From NCBI GenBank assembly GCA_017615975.1, contig JAFZYZ010000017.1, positions 1 to 46,767 on the forward strand: a DNA stretch of 46,767 nucleotides. The letters run 5' to 3'. Of this stretch, positions 25,085-34,100 are shown piece by piece. Every line of letters starts with the position of its first letter. Within the stretch, counting starts at the first letter, position 1. The notes beneath the pieces are model-generated. The model was not told the DNA's origin. It did no database searches and was given only the letters and a program-made list of their open reading frames with translations. Both the position numbers and the translations under genes were made by a program. Origin of the DNA: Clostridia bacterium (GTDB taxonomy: Bacteria > Bacillota > Clostridia > Christensenellales > Borkfalkiaceae).

Positions 25085-26215
25085 ATGGTAAAAAGAAACG
25101 TTTTATTAAATCCCGGACCTTCCACGACGACGGATACCGTCAAAATGGCGCAGATAGTTCCGGATATCTGTCCGAGAGAAAAAGAGTTCGCCGATCTTAT
25201 GAAAGGATTAAGAGCGGATCTTTTGGGCATCGTGCACGCAAACGCCGAAAAATATACTTCGGTACTGTTCTGCGGTTCGGGTACTATCAATATCGACGTG
25301 TGCTTAAACTCTCTGCTGCCCGCCGATAAGAAAGTTCTTGTCGTGGACAACGGGGCGTATTCCGCACGCGCCGCGGAGATTTGCAAATATTACGGCTTGC
25401 CGCATATAGACCTTAAATTTTCCGTAAACAGCCGTCCGGATCTCGCCGCGGTGGAACGGGCGCTTAAAGATAATCCCGACGTGTATATAGTTCACACCAC
25501 GCATAACGAAACGGGTACGGGGCTGCTTAATCCCATACGCGAAATAGGTGCGCTGGCGCATAAATACGGCGCGATATTTACGGTGGATACCACTTCTTCG
25601 CTTGCAATGATACCTATCGATATAGAAAAGGACAATATCGATTTCTGTATGGCAAGCGCGCAGAAGGGCATTATGGCTATGACGGGGCTTTCCTTTATTA
25701 TAGGCAATAGGGCGGAGATAGAAAAAAGCAAGGATTATCCGAAACGGAGTTATTACTGCAATCTTTTCCGCCAGTTCGATTATTTTGAAAAGACGGGCGA
25801 AATGAACTTTACGCCCCCCGTGCAGACCGTTTACGCCACTATACAGGCGCTGAAAGAGTATTACGCAGAAGGCGAAACGGCTAAATGGGCGCGCCACACC
25901 CGTGTGTTTAACGCAATACACGAAGGGCTTGACAAACTCGGATTCAAAGATTTTATACCGAGAGAAATGCAGTCGGGGCTTGTGGTTGCCGCGCTGTATC
26001 CCGACGACGATAACTGGGATTTTATGAAAGTTCACGACTACTGCTACGAACGCGGATTTACCATTTACCCCGGCAAAGTGGAGAAAAAAGGTATGTTCCG
26101 CTTATGCGCTCTGGGTGCTATCGACGTTCAGGATATAAAAGACTTTTTCAAGGTGTTTGAAGAAGCGTTGAAAGTAAACGGTATAAAAATACCCGTTGTT
26201 TATAAGGAGAACTGA
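25085..26215 (+). CDS. phnW: 2-aminoethylphosphonate-pyruvate transaminase type enzyme (phosphonoacetaldehyde amination)
   Basis: A 376-residue class V PLP aminotransferase. It has the PhnW start LLNPGPSTTTDTVKMA, PDICPREKEF, FCGSGTINIDVCLNSL, VDNGAYSARAAEI, THNETGTGLLNPI, VDTTSS and the Schiff-base Lys194 in SAQKGIM. PhnW homologues interconvert phosphonoacetaldehyde and AEP. Next to PEP mutase and Ppd genes the direction is biosynthetic (inference). The start is ATG 25085 with AGGTGG ahead; GTG 25076 is in frame but overlaps the ribosome site. It ends 3 bp before pepM. Confidence 0.92.
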   Translation: MVKRNVLLNPGPSTTTDTVKMAQIVPDICPREKEFADLMKGLRADLLGIVHANAEKYTSVLFCGSGTINIDVCLNSLLPADKKVLVVDNGAYSARAAEICKYYGLPHIDLKFSVNSRPDLAAVERALKDNPDVYIVHTTHNETGTGLLNPIREIGALAHKYGAIFTVDTTSSLAMIPIDIEKDNIDFCMASAQKGIMAMTGLSFIIGNRAEIEKSKDYPKRSYYCNLFRQFDYFEKTGEMNFTPPVQTVYATIQALKEYYAEGETAKWARHTRVFNAIHEGLDKLGFKDFIPREMQSGLVVAALYPDDDNWDFMKVHDYCYERGFTIYPGKVEKKGMFRLCALGAIDVQDIKDFFKVFEEALKVNGIKIPVVYKEN

Positions 26216-26218
26216 CAA

Positions 26219-27517
26219 ATGAAAAAAATCTATACTTGTTTTTGCACCGACGTTATTCACGAAGGGCATCTTAACATCGTAAACCAAGCCAAAAAGTACG
26301 GCGAAGTGATAGTCGGCGCGCTTTCCGACGAAGCGTCTATAAGATATAATAAATTTCCGACTATACCCTTAGAAGAAAGGGTAAAACTGTACGAATCCAT
26401 ACCAGGCGTAAGCAAAGTCGTCGTTCAGAACAGAATGCATTACGACGATATTATAAAGGACTTAAAGCCCGATTACGTTATTCACGGCGATAACTGGCGG
26501 GAAGGTCCTGAAAGCGTGTTGAGAAACCAACTCGTCGAATTGCTTAAAACTTACGGCGGCGAATTGATAGAAGTACCGTATACGAGAAACGAAACGGTAA
26601 AGAAAATCGACGCGGTGCTGAAAGAAAAACTCGCGATGCCGGAATACAGGAGAAAGAGGCTTAAACAACTTATCAAAATCTGTCCCGTAGTAAAGACGAT
26701 AGAGGCGCACTCCGGATTAACGGGGCTTATCGCGGAAAAGACGGTGGTAGATACGGGGGAAGGCAAACTCGATCAGTTCGACGCTATGTGGGTGTCTTCG
26801 CTTTGCGATTCCACGGCGAAAGGCAAACCGGATATAGAACTCGTGGATATGACTTCGCGTTTCAGAACGATAGACGACATAATGGAAGTAACCACGAAAC
26901 CCATTATCTTTGACGGCGATACGGGCGGACTTACCGAACATTTCGTTTACACCGTAAGGTCTTTGGAACGTATGGGCGTTTCGGCAATCATAATCGAAGA
27001 CAAAACGGGGCTTAAAAAGAACTCGCTTTTCGGTACGGAAGTAAAGCAGACGCAGGATACTATAGAAAACTTCTGCGCCAAGATAGAAGCGGGTAAGAAA
27101 GTCAAACTTACCGACGAATTTATGATAATCGCGCGTATAGAGTCGCTTATTCTGGAACAAGGTATGGAAGACGCTTTAACGCGCGCGTTTGCATACGTCA
27201 AGGCGGGTGCGGACGGTATAATGATACATTCCCGCAAGAAAGATCCTGCGGAAATTCTGGAGTTCTGCGACAAGTTCAGGGAAAAGGACAAGGAAACGCC
27301 GATAGTGGTAGTGCCGAGTTCCTTTAATACCATAACCAACGAAGAGCTCGCTGGACACGGTGTAAATATCGTAATCTACGCCAACCAACTTACGCGCAGC
27401 GCTTTCCCCGCGATGCAGCAGACGGCTATGGATATACTGAAATATCACAGGGCGAAAGAAGTGGACGACAGGTTAATGTCCATAAAGCAGATTATAACGC
27501 TTATCAACGAATTGTAA
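26219..27517 (+). CDS. pepM: Phosphoenolpyruvate mutase with N-terminal cytidylyltransferase-like domain
   Basis: It rearranges PEP to phosphonopyruvate, the entry to nearly all natural C-P bonds. In 432 residues, about 1-135 is a TagD-like nucleotidyltransferase fold with HEGH (His14-His17) and the family's GDNW block. About 145-432 is the PEP mutase/isocitrate lyase TIM barrel with DGDTGG (232-237) and the diagnostic EDKTGLKKNS (260-269), which marks true PEP mutases. The usual C-terminal ISTT-type motif of TagD is not seen in the first domain; the position reads TRNETVKKI. A ribosome site AAGGAG precedes the ATG. It lies between phnW and the LicC/PntC-type gene. Confidence 0.95.
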   Translation: MKKIYTCFCTDVIHEGHLNIVNQAKKYGEVIVGALSDEASIRYNKFPTIPLEERVKLYESIPGVSKVVVQNRMHYDDIIKDLKPDYVIHGDNWREGPESVLRNQLVELLKTYGGELIEVPYTRNETVKKIDAVLKEKLAMPEYRRKRLKQLIKICPVVKTIEAHSGLTGLIAEKTVVDTGEGKLDQFDAMWVSSLCDSTAKGKPDIELVDMTSRFRTIDDIMEVTTKPIIFDGDTGGLTEHFVYTVRSLERMGVSAIIIEDKTGLKKNSLFGTEVKQTQDTIENFCAKIEAGKKVKLTDEFMIIARIESLILEQGMEDALTRAFAYVKAGADGIMIHSRKKDPAEILEFCDKFREKDKETPIVVVPSSFNTITNEELAGHGVNIVIYANQLTRSAFPAMQQTAMDILKYHRAKEVDDRLMSIKQIITLINEL

Positions 27518-27525
27518 GGTGATTT

Positions 27526-28239
27526 ATGAATGACGAAATAGCCGTGCTTATGGCGGCGGGGCTGGGTACGCGGATGAGGCCGCTTACCGAAAAAACGCCC
27601 AAGCCGCTTATAAAAGTATTCGGTAAACCTATGATAGAAACCGTAATCGACGGGCTTGAAGCGCGCGGGGTGCGGCACGTATATATCGTGGTAGGGTATA
27701 AGAAAGAACAGTTCGGGTATCTGACGGCAAAATACGGCAACGTATCTATTATCGAAAATACGGAATATACGACCGTCAACAATATTTCTTCTATTCACGC
27801 CGCTTTGCCGGTTATGAACGCGAATTGCTTTATCTGCGAAGCCGACCTGTACGTTTCAGATCCTTCGATTTTTTTAGCCGAACTTTCGCACTCCTGCTAT
27901 TACGGCAAGATGGTGAAAGGGCATAGCGACGACTGGGTATTCCCGCAGGACGATACCGGCAGAATAATACGGGTGTGCAAGGGCGGCGACGACTGCTTTA
28001 ATATGTGCGGGGTGGCTTATTTTATTAAAGACGACGTGAAAAAAATCGCAGACGCAATAAATAACGCGTATAAGAAAAAAGGCACTTACGAAGATAAGTT
28101 CTGGGATAATATAGTGGACGAAGAGATAAACAATCTGTATCTTACCGTCCACGAAGTAGGAAAAAATCAAATAGTGGAGATAGACTCTGTTAAAGAACTT
28201 GAAGTCGTCGATCCAAACTACAAGGAGTATAACTTATAA
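27526..28239 (+). CDS. pntC: LicC/PntC-type cytidylyltransferase, probable CMP-aminoethylphosphonate synthase
   Basis: A 237-residue nucleotidyltransferase: N-terminal AVLMAAGLGTRMRPLTEKTPKPL, VYIVVGYKKEQF, TVNNISSIHAA, the metal site EADLYV, and C-terminal QIVEIDSVKELEVVDP. This is the pattern of phosphocholine cytidylyltransferase LicC and the AEP-activating PntC. No choline uptake or kinase genes (licA, licB) are present, and the gene lies between pepM and ppd. The likely substrate is therefore 2-aminoethylphosphonate, giving CMP-AEP. The AAGGTGAT ribosome site is in place. It overlaps ppd by 1 bp. Confidence 0.87.
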   Translation: MNDEIAVLMAAGLGTRMRPLTEKTPKPLIKVFGKPMIETVIDGLEARGVRHVYIVVGYKKEQFGYLTAKYGNVSIIENTEYTTVNNISSIHAALPVMNANCFICEADLYVSDPSIFLAELSHSCYYGKMVKGHSDDWVFPQDDTGRIIRVCKGGDDCFNMCGVAYFIKDDVKKIADAINNAYKKKGTYEDKFWDNIVDEEINNLYLTVHEVGKNQIVEIDSVKELEVVDPNYKEYNL

Positions 28240-29360
28240 TGAAAGTCGAAAATTTTGTCAAAATACTTAACGCCGATTTTTACGCCGGCGTACCCGATTC
28301 GCAGTTAAAGGCGTTATGCAATTATCTTATATCCGTTTACGGCGTAAACGGTAAAAACCATATAATCGCGGCGAACGAAGGCAACGCCGTGGGGCTTGCG
28401 GCGGGCTATCATCTTGCGACCGGCAAAGTTCCCGTGGTTTATATGCAGAACAGCGGCGAAGGCAACGTTATAAACCCCGTCGCTTCGCTTATGAACGATA
28501 AAGTTTACGGTATGCCTTGCATTTTCGTAATAGGCTGGCGTGGCGAACCTAACGTTCACGACGAACCGCAGCATATCTTTCAGGGTGAAATAACCTGCAA
28601 ACTGCTTGACGTTATGGATATTCCTTACGCGATACTGTCGAAAGATACTACCGACCTTGAAATTGCGGACAAGATGAAAGAATTTTCCGCGCTGCTTAAT
28701 ATCGGCAAACAGGTGGCGTTCGTGGTGAGAAAGGGCGCGTTGGAATTTGACGGCAAGGTAAAATACGGCAATGCTAACACTATGCTGCGTGAAAGCGTTA
28801 TAGAACGCATCGTCGCCGCAACGGATAACGGCGTTATCGTTTCGACGACGGGCAAGGCTTCGCGCGAGTTGTTCGAAATAAGGGAAAGAAGGGGCGAAGG
28901 GCACGGCAAGGACTTTCTTACCGTCGGCTCTATGGGGCATTCTTCGAGTATTGCGCTTGCCGTGGCTATCAATCAACCCGATAAAAAGGTGTGGATAATA
29001 GACGGCGACGGCGCGGCGCTTATGCATATGGGTGCAATGGCGGTGCTTGCCGCCAACGCGCCTAAAAACGTCGTTCATATCGTAATAAACAACGGCGCGC
29101 ACGAAACCGTAGGCGGACAGCCTACCGTTATGGCTGGCGTGGATATAGTTAAGGTGGCGCAGGGCTGCGGCTATAAAAACGCCGTTTCGGTGGACGATTT
29201 CGATAAACTTTCCGCCGCGTTAAAAGCCGCGAAAGAGAGAGACGAACTTTCTTTTATAGAAGTTAAATGCGCACTCGGCGCAAGGGACGATTTGGGCAGA
29301 CCTACGACCACCGCAAAGGAAAACAAGCAGGCGTTTATGGCGAATCTTAACGTAAAATAG
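28239..29360 (+). CDS. ppd: Phosphonopyruvate decarboxylase
   Basis: A thiamine-diphosphate enzyme of 373 residues that converts phosphonopyruvate to phosphonoacetaldehyde, the step that pulls the PEP mutase equilibrium forward. It has FYAGVPDSQLK and AANEGNAVGLAAGYHLATG (with the ThDP-activating Glu) in the N-terminal half, and the ThDP motif GDGAALMHMGAMAVLAAN (from Gly256) ending in INNGAHETVGGQPT in the C-terminal half. Its length is normal for Ppd. An AAGGAG site precedes the ATG. It is the last gene of the operon. Confidence 0.95.
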   Translation: MKVENFVKILNADFYAGVPDSQLKALCNYLISVYGVNGKNHIIAANEGNAVGLAAGYHLATGKVPVVYMQNSGEGNVINPVASLMNDKVYGMPCIFVIGWRGEPNVHDEPQHIFQGEITCKLLDVMDIPYAILSKDTTDLEIADKMKEFSALLNIGKQVAFVVRKGALEFDGKVKYGNANTMLRESVIERIVAATDNGVIVSTTGKASRELFEIRERRGEGHGKDFLTVGSMGHSSSIALAVAINQPDKKVWIIDGDGAALMHMGAMAVLAANAPKNVVHIVINNGAHETVGGQPTVMAGVDIVKVAQGCGYKNAVSVDDFDKLSAALKAAKERDELSFIEVKCALGARDDLGRPTTTAKENKQAFMANLNVK

Positions 29361-29421
29361 ACGGCGTTATATCATCGTTATTATTTATTTAAAATTATTT
29401 TATAATAAAAATGATAATTCC

Positions 29422-29450
29422 TTGACCAACACGGGTTTAAGTATTAAAAT
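29422..29450 (+). promoter_or_regulatory. Sigma-A promoter for prs
   Basis: TTGACC (29422-29427), 17-bp spacer, TAAAAT (29445-29450). Just upstream, 29379-29416 is an A/T-only inverted repeat (TTATTAT ... ATAATAA) that may help end the previous operon. Confidence 0.65.
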
Positions 29451-29497
29451 ATAATCGGTACTAAATGTACACAAAGTTACATTAGGAGAAAAAAATT

Positions 29498-30451
29498 ATG
29501 ATTACACACGGCAACTCTATCGAAATTATCAGCGGCAATTCCAACCGCCCGCTTGCTGAAGCGGTCGCGAAAGAATTAGGGCTCACTCTTTCGGAAGCGG
29601 AAGTAGGCAAGTTTTCGGACGGCGAAATAAACGTTACCCTTCCGAATACCGTCAGGGGTAAGGACGTATTTATTATTCAATCCACCTCCGCACCCGTAAA
29701 CGACAACCTTATGGAATTGCTTATTCTTATCGACGCCTGTAAACGTGCGTCGGCGGGCAGGATAACGGCGGTAATGCCGTACTTCGGCTACGCCCGTCAG
29801 GACAGAAAGGCACGCCCCAGAGATCCGATTACCGCAAAACTCGTCGCGGACATTATAACCAGCGCGGGCGCGGACAGGGTTATGGCGATGGACCTTCACG
29901 CGGCGCAGATTCAGGGCTTTTTCGAAATCCCCGTAGATCACCTTTACGGCGCGCCTATGCTTGCCAAGTGTTTCAAGAAGAGAATGGACGAAAACTGGGT
30001 GGTAGTATCTCCGGACGTAGGCAGCGTCGGCAGGGCGAGAAACTTTGCTTCGAGAGTAAACGCGTCGCTTGCCATCGTGGATAAGCGCCGTCCCAAAGCC
30101 AACGCTATAGAAGTTATGAACGTGATAGGCGACGTACAGGATAAAATCTGCCTGATGGTCGACGATATGATAGATACCGCGGGAACTATCGTTCAGGGTG
30201 CGGAAGCGCTTGTTAAGAACGGTGCGAGAGAAGTTTACGCGTGCTGCACGCACGGCGTTCTTTCGGGCCCCGCTATCGACAGGATAAACGCTTCGCCGAT
30301 AAAGGAACTCGTGGTTTTGGACACGATAAATATGCCGGAAAACGTTAAGAACTGCCCCAAGATAAAAGTGGTGTCCGTTGCAAAATATATCGCAAAAGCG
30401 ATAACGGTTATTTTCTCCGACACTTCGCTTTCGGCGATTTACGAAGACTGA
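29498..30451 (+). CDS. prs: Ribose-phosphate pyrophosphokinase (PRPP synthetase)
   Basis: It makes PRPP from ribose-5-phosphate and ATP for nucleotide, His and Trp synthesis. The 317-residue protein has SGNSNRPLAEAVAKELG, FSDGEINV, FIIQSTS, the ATP region GYARQDRK, MDLHAAQIQGFFEIPVDHLY and the PRPP-binding loop VDDMIDTAGTI. These are typical of class I bacterial enzymes. AGGAG precedes the ATG. It has its own promoter and a strong terminator. Confidence 0.97.
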   Translation: MITHGNSIEIISGNSNRPLAEAVAKELGLTLSEAEVGKFSDGEINVTLPNTVRGKDVFIIQSTSAPVNDNLMELLILIDACKRASAGRITAVMPYFGYARQDRKARPRDPITAKLVADIITSAGADRVMAMDLHAAQIQGFFEIPVDHLYGAPMLAKCFKKRMDENWVVVSPDVGSVGRARNFASRVNASLAIVDKRRPKANAIEVMNVIGDVQDKICLMVDDMIDTAGTIVQGAEALVKNGAREVYACCTHGVLSGPAIDRINASPIKELVVLDTINMPENVKNCPKIKVVSVAKYIAKAITVIFSDTSLSAIYED

Positions 30452-30458
30452 TACGAAA

Positions 30459-30492
30459 GAAAAGCCGTTTTGATAACAAACGGCTTTTCGTT
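30459..30492 (+). terminator. Terminator after prs
   Basis: AAAAGCCGTTT (30460-30470), 7-nt loop, AAACGGCTTTT (30478-30488): a perfect 11-bp stem with a short T tail. It ends only about 10 bp before the pth start codon. Confidence 0.82.
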
Positions 30493-30500
30493 TAATTATT

Positions 30501-31073
30501 ATGAAACTGATAGTAGGACTCGGTAATCCCGACGCACAGTATCTTAATACCTTTCACAATCTCGGCTTTATCTGCGTGGAAAAAGCCGCGGCGCTTTTCG
30601 GTGCGGAATTTACGAAAGAAAAGTTCCGCGCTCTGATTGCTGAAAAAGGTACGGGCGAAAACAAGGTTATTTTTGCAAAGCCCTTAACCTATATGAATCT
30701 GTCGGGCGAAAGCGTTAGGGAGATAGCGGCGTTTTATAAAATCGAAAGTAAAGATGTTCTTATAATCTACGACGATTTCGACCTAGAAAAAGGTTTCGTA
30801 AGGATAAGAGAAAGCGGTTCTGCGGGCACGCATAACGGTATGCGGAACGTGATAAAAGAACTCGGTACTGAAAATTTCCCGCGCGTGCGCGTGGGGTTTA
30901 AGCCCAAAGAACCTATGCTTATTCCGCTTATAGATTATGTTCTTTCCGCAATGCGCGAAGAAGATAAACCTATATTTACGGAAGCGACGGCGCGGGCGGC
31001 GCACGCTGCGGCGGACTTTGCAAGCGGCGTTAGCGTTCCTTTGCTTATACAAAAATACAACGGTAAAAAATAA
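30501..31073 (+). CDS. pth: Peptidyl-tRNA hydrolase
   Basis: It releases peptidyl-tRNA dropped from ribosomes. The 190-residue protein has IVGLGNPDAQYLNTFHNLGF (with the catalytic His of the usual TRHN block; here FHN), KPLTYMNLSGESV, YDDFDLEKG (Asp) and SGSAGTHNGMRNVI. The Arg-to-Phe change at TRHN and the SAGTHNG version of GGHNG are unusual but conservative in position. There is no Shine-Dalgarno sequence: the ATG follows the prs terminator stem after about 12 A/T-rich bases. Translation may be leaderless or weak. Confidence 0.93.
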   Translation: MKLIVGLGNPDAQYLNTFHNLGFICVEKAAALFGAEFTKEKFRALIAEKGTGENKVIFAKPLTYMNLSGESVREIAAFYKIESKDVLIIYDDFDLEKGFVRIRESGSAGTHNGMRNVIKELGTENFPRVRVGFKPKEPMLIPLIDYVLSAMREEDKPIFTEATARAAHAAADFASGVSVPLLIQKYNGKK

Positions 31074-31103
31074 CACTTAACATAGCGGTTTTAGGTAGGT
31101 TAA

Positions 31104-34100
31104 ATGCTTGAAAAAATCGTAGCGTTAAGAAACGGGGAAAATTCGGTACACGAATTTCTTTCCGCACTCCGCCAAGGTATTCCTTCGGCGGTTTTCGGTG
31201 TTTCGGACGCGTTTAAAAATTATCTCGTCGCCACGGTGGAAGAACCCGTTTTATACGTGGTAAATGACTTTATTGCCGCGGCGTCGGCTGAACGCGCGAT
31301 AAGAGAGTTATCGGATAAGAAAGTAGTGTATCTGCCGGACGGGGAAGATACGCTGCTTTTAACGCGCGCTTTTTCCAAAGACGGGATTTATAAGCGCATC
31401 CGCGCGATAAAAGATATAAAGAGTGCGGACGTAGTGATAACCACCTCCGCCTGCCTTATGCAGACCTGCCCGAAATCGGTGCAGACCTTTACCGTGTCGC
31501 GCGGACAATCGCTTTCGCGGGACGAGATCGTCGGGTTTTTGACAGAAACGGGCTACGAACGCACGGAAACGGTGGAAAGTAAAGGCACGTTCGCCGTTCG
31601 CGGCGACGTGTTGGACGTTTTTCCGATAGACTATAACGAACCGTTAAGGATAGACTTTTTCGACGATTCCGTCGAAAATATAAAGACTTTCGACACGGAG
31701 ACGAGAAAGACCGTCGCGGCGCTTCAAAGTGCGGAGATTATTCAGGCAAAAGAATACGTTTTCGATAGCGCAAACTTAAAAGATCTTTTAAAAGTCGCGA
31801 AATCCGAACTTGACGCAGCCGACAAAACCCGCAAAACGCGGCTTAAAGAAATTTACGAAGATATTTTGCTTTCGGCGGAAAAAAAGGACGAAGGGCTTAA
31901 CGCGCTTGCCGTTTTGACCAAAGATTGCGGCACGGTGTTCGACTTGCTTGCAAAAAATACCGTGGTGATTTTCGACGAGGCAAAGCGCGTTTACGATACG
32001 GCGGTGCTTTGCGCTACGGAATTTACCGAACGGTTCAATTCGCTATATACGTCGGGAGAAGTGTTTTCGTTCGCAAAAAACACCTGTCTTTGCGCGGAAG
32101 AACTGAAAAGCAGGTTGGCTTCGTACAGGGAAGCGACTTTACAGACCTTGTCCGCCGCAAACCCCTTTTTCAATCCGCTGAAAATTATAAACCCGAAGAC
32201 GGGCGGCGTAATAAACTATCGTCTGGACTTTAAAGAAGTATTTACCGATATAGACAACTGGCTGTATTCGGGATACAGGGTGCTTATCGCCGCGGGCGAC
32301 AGCCGCCGCGCGGAAATGCTATGCAAGGATTTATCCGACCGCGGTATAGCGTCCGCAATACAATCGCGCGGCGAACTTAAAGGCGTTGTTATATCGACCG
32401 AAACTCTGTCCGCAGGGTTTATATTCCACGAAGAAAAAGTCGCGGTGATAGGTAGCGGCAATCTGTTTTCCAGAGATAATAACGCAAAAAAACTGAAAGT
32501 AAAGCGGCAGAGTTTTTTCACCGCGCCCGAAGTCGGCGACTACTGCGTGCACGAAGTTCACGGCATAGGCAGGGTGTTAGGTTCTAAAAAGATAACGACC
32601 ACCGAAGGTACGAAAGACTACGTTGCGGTGGAATATCAGGGCGGCGACGTTTTATACGTTCCCGTCGAACAGATGGATATTTTAACCCGCTATCTCGGCA
32701 GCGAGAAAAAACCGAAACTCTCTAAAATCGGCGGCGCGGACTTTGAAAAAATCAAAAAGTCGGTAAAAGAAAGTATCCGCAAAATGTCTTTCGACTTAAA
32801 AAAACTGTATTCCGAGAGAGAGCAGTCGGAAGGATTTGCCTTTAAGCCCGACTTGGAAATGGAAAAGGCGTTTAACGCCGCTTTCCCGTTTGAAGAAACT
32901 ATCGACCAGATTACCGCCGAAGAAGACGTTAAAAAGGATATGGCAAGCGGCAAGGTGATGGACAGGCTTATCTGCGGGGACGTGGGGTTCGGCAAAACCG
33001 AAGTAGCCTTCCGTGCGGCGTTCCGTGCTATAATTCACGGCAAACAGGCCGCTATGCTTGCGCCGACTACTATTCTTACAGAACAGCATTATAACACCGC
33101 GGTAGAACGGTTCCGTGATTTCGGCGTAAAAATAGCAGTACTTAACCGTTTCCGCACCCCTGCCGAACAGAAAAAGACGTTAGCCGAATTAAAGGCGGGC
33201 AAAATCGACCTCGTAATCGGCACGCACAGGCTTTTAAGCAATGACGTGGCGTTTTACGACCTTGGACTTTTGATTCTTGACGAAGAACAGCGTTTCGGGG
33301 TGGAACATAAAGAAAAGATAAAACTGCTAAAAAAGAACGTGGACACCTTGACTTTAACCGCCACGCCTATTCCCAGAACCCTGCATATGTCGCTTTCGGG
33401 CATACGCGCGATAAGCGTGATAAACACGCCGCCCAAAAAGCGGCTGCCCGTGCAGACGTACGTCGTGGAAGAGACGGAAACGCTGATAAAAGACGCCGTG
33501 TTTAGAGAGATAAACCGCGGCGGACAGGCGTTCGTTCTGTATAATAGGGTGGAAAGCATTTCTACCTTTGCGGCAAAACTTAAAAATATTATGCCCAACT
33601 TAAAGTTTACCGTCGTACACGGCAGGATGAACGAACGGGAAATGGAAAAAGGCGTCGAAGAATTCTATCAGGGCAAAACGGACGTTCTGGTTTCCACGAC
33701 CATAATAGAAAACGGCGTGGACTTGCCGCGCGCCAACACGCTTATAGTTATAGACGCGGATAGGCTGGGACTTTCTTCTCTATACCAACTTAAAGGCAGG
33801 GTGGGCAGAAGCGACCGTTTAGCGTACGCCTATTTCACCTTTAAGCGGGATAAAATTTTATCCGATACCGCTTTTGAACGGCTTAACGCCATCATAGAAT
33901 TTACCGAGATGGGTAGCGGCATAAAAATCGCTATGCGCGACTTGGAAATCCGTGGCGCGGGCAATATTTTGGGCGCGCAGCAGCACGGACATATGGATAA
34001 AATCGGGTACGAACTGTATTCTAAACTCTTGCGCGAAGAGATTTCGGGCAAAGAAGAAAAAACGCCTGAACTCGATATCCGCTTAAACGCGTATATTCCC

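Noticed and set aside
25304-26035. Long antisense open frame over the transaminase gene
   Set aside because: Shadow of the PhnW-type gene with no independent signals.
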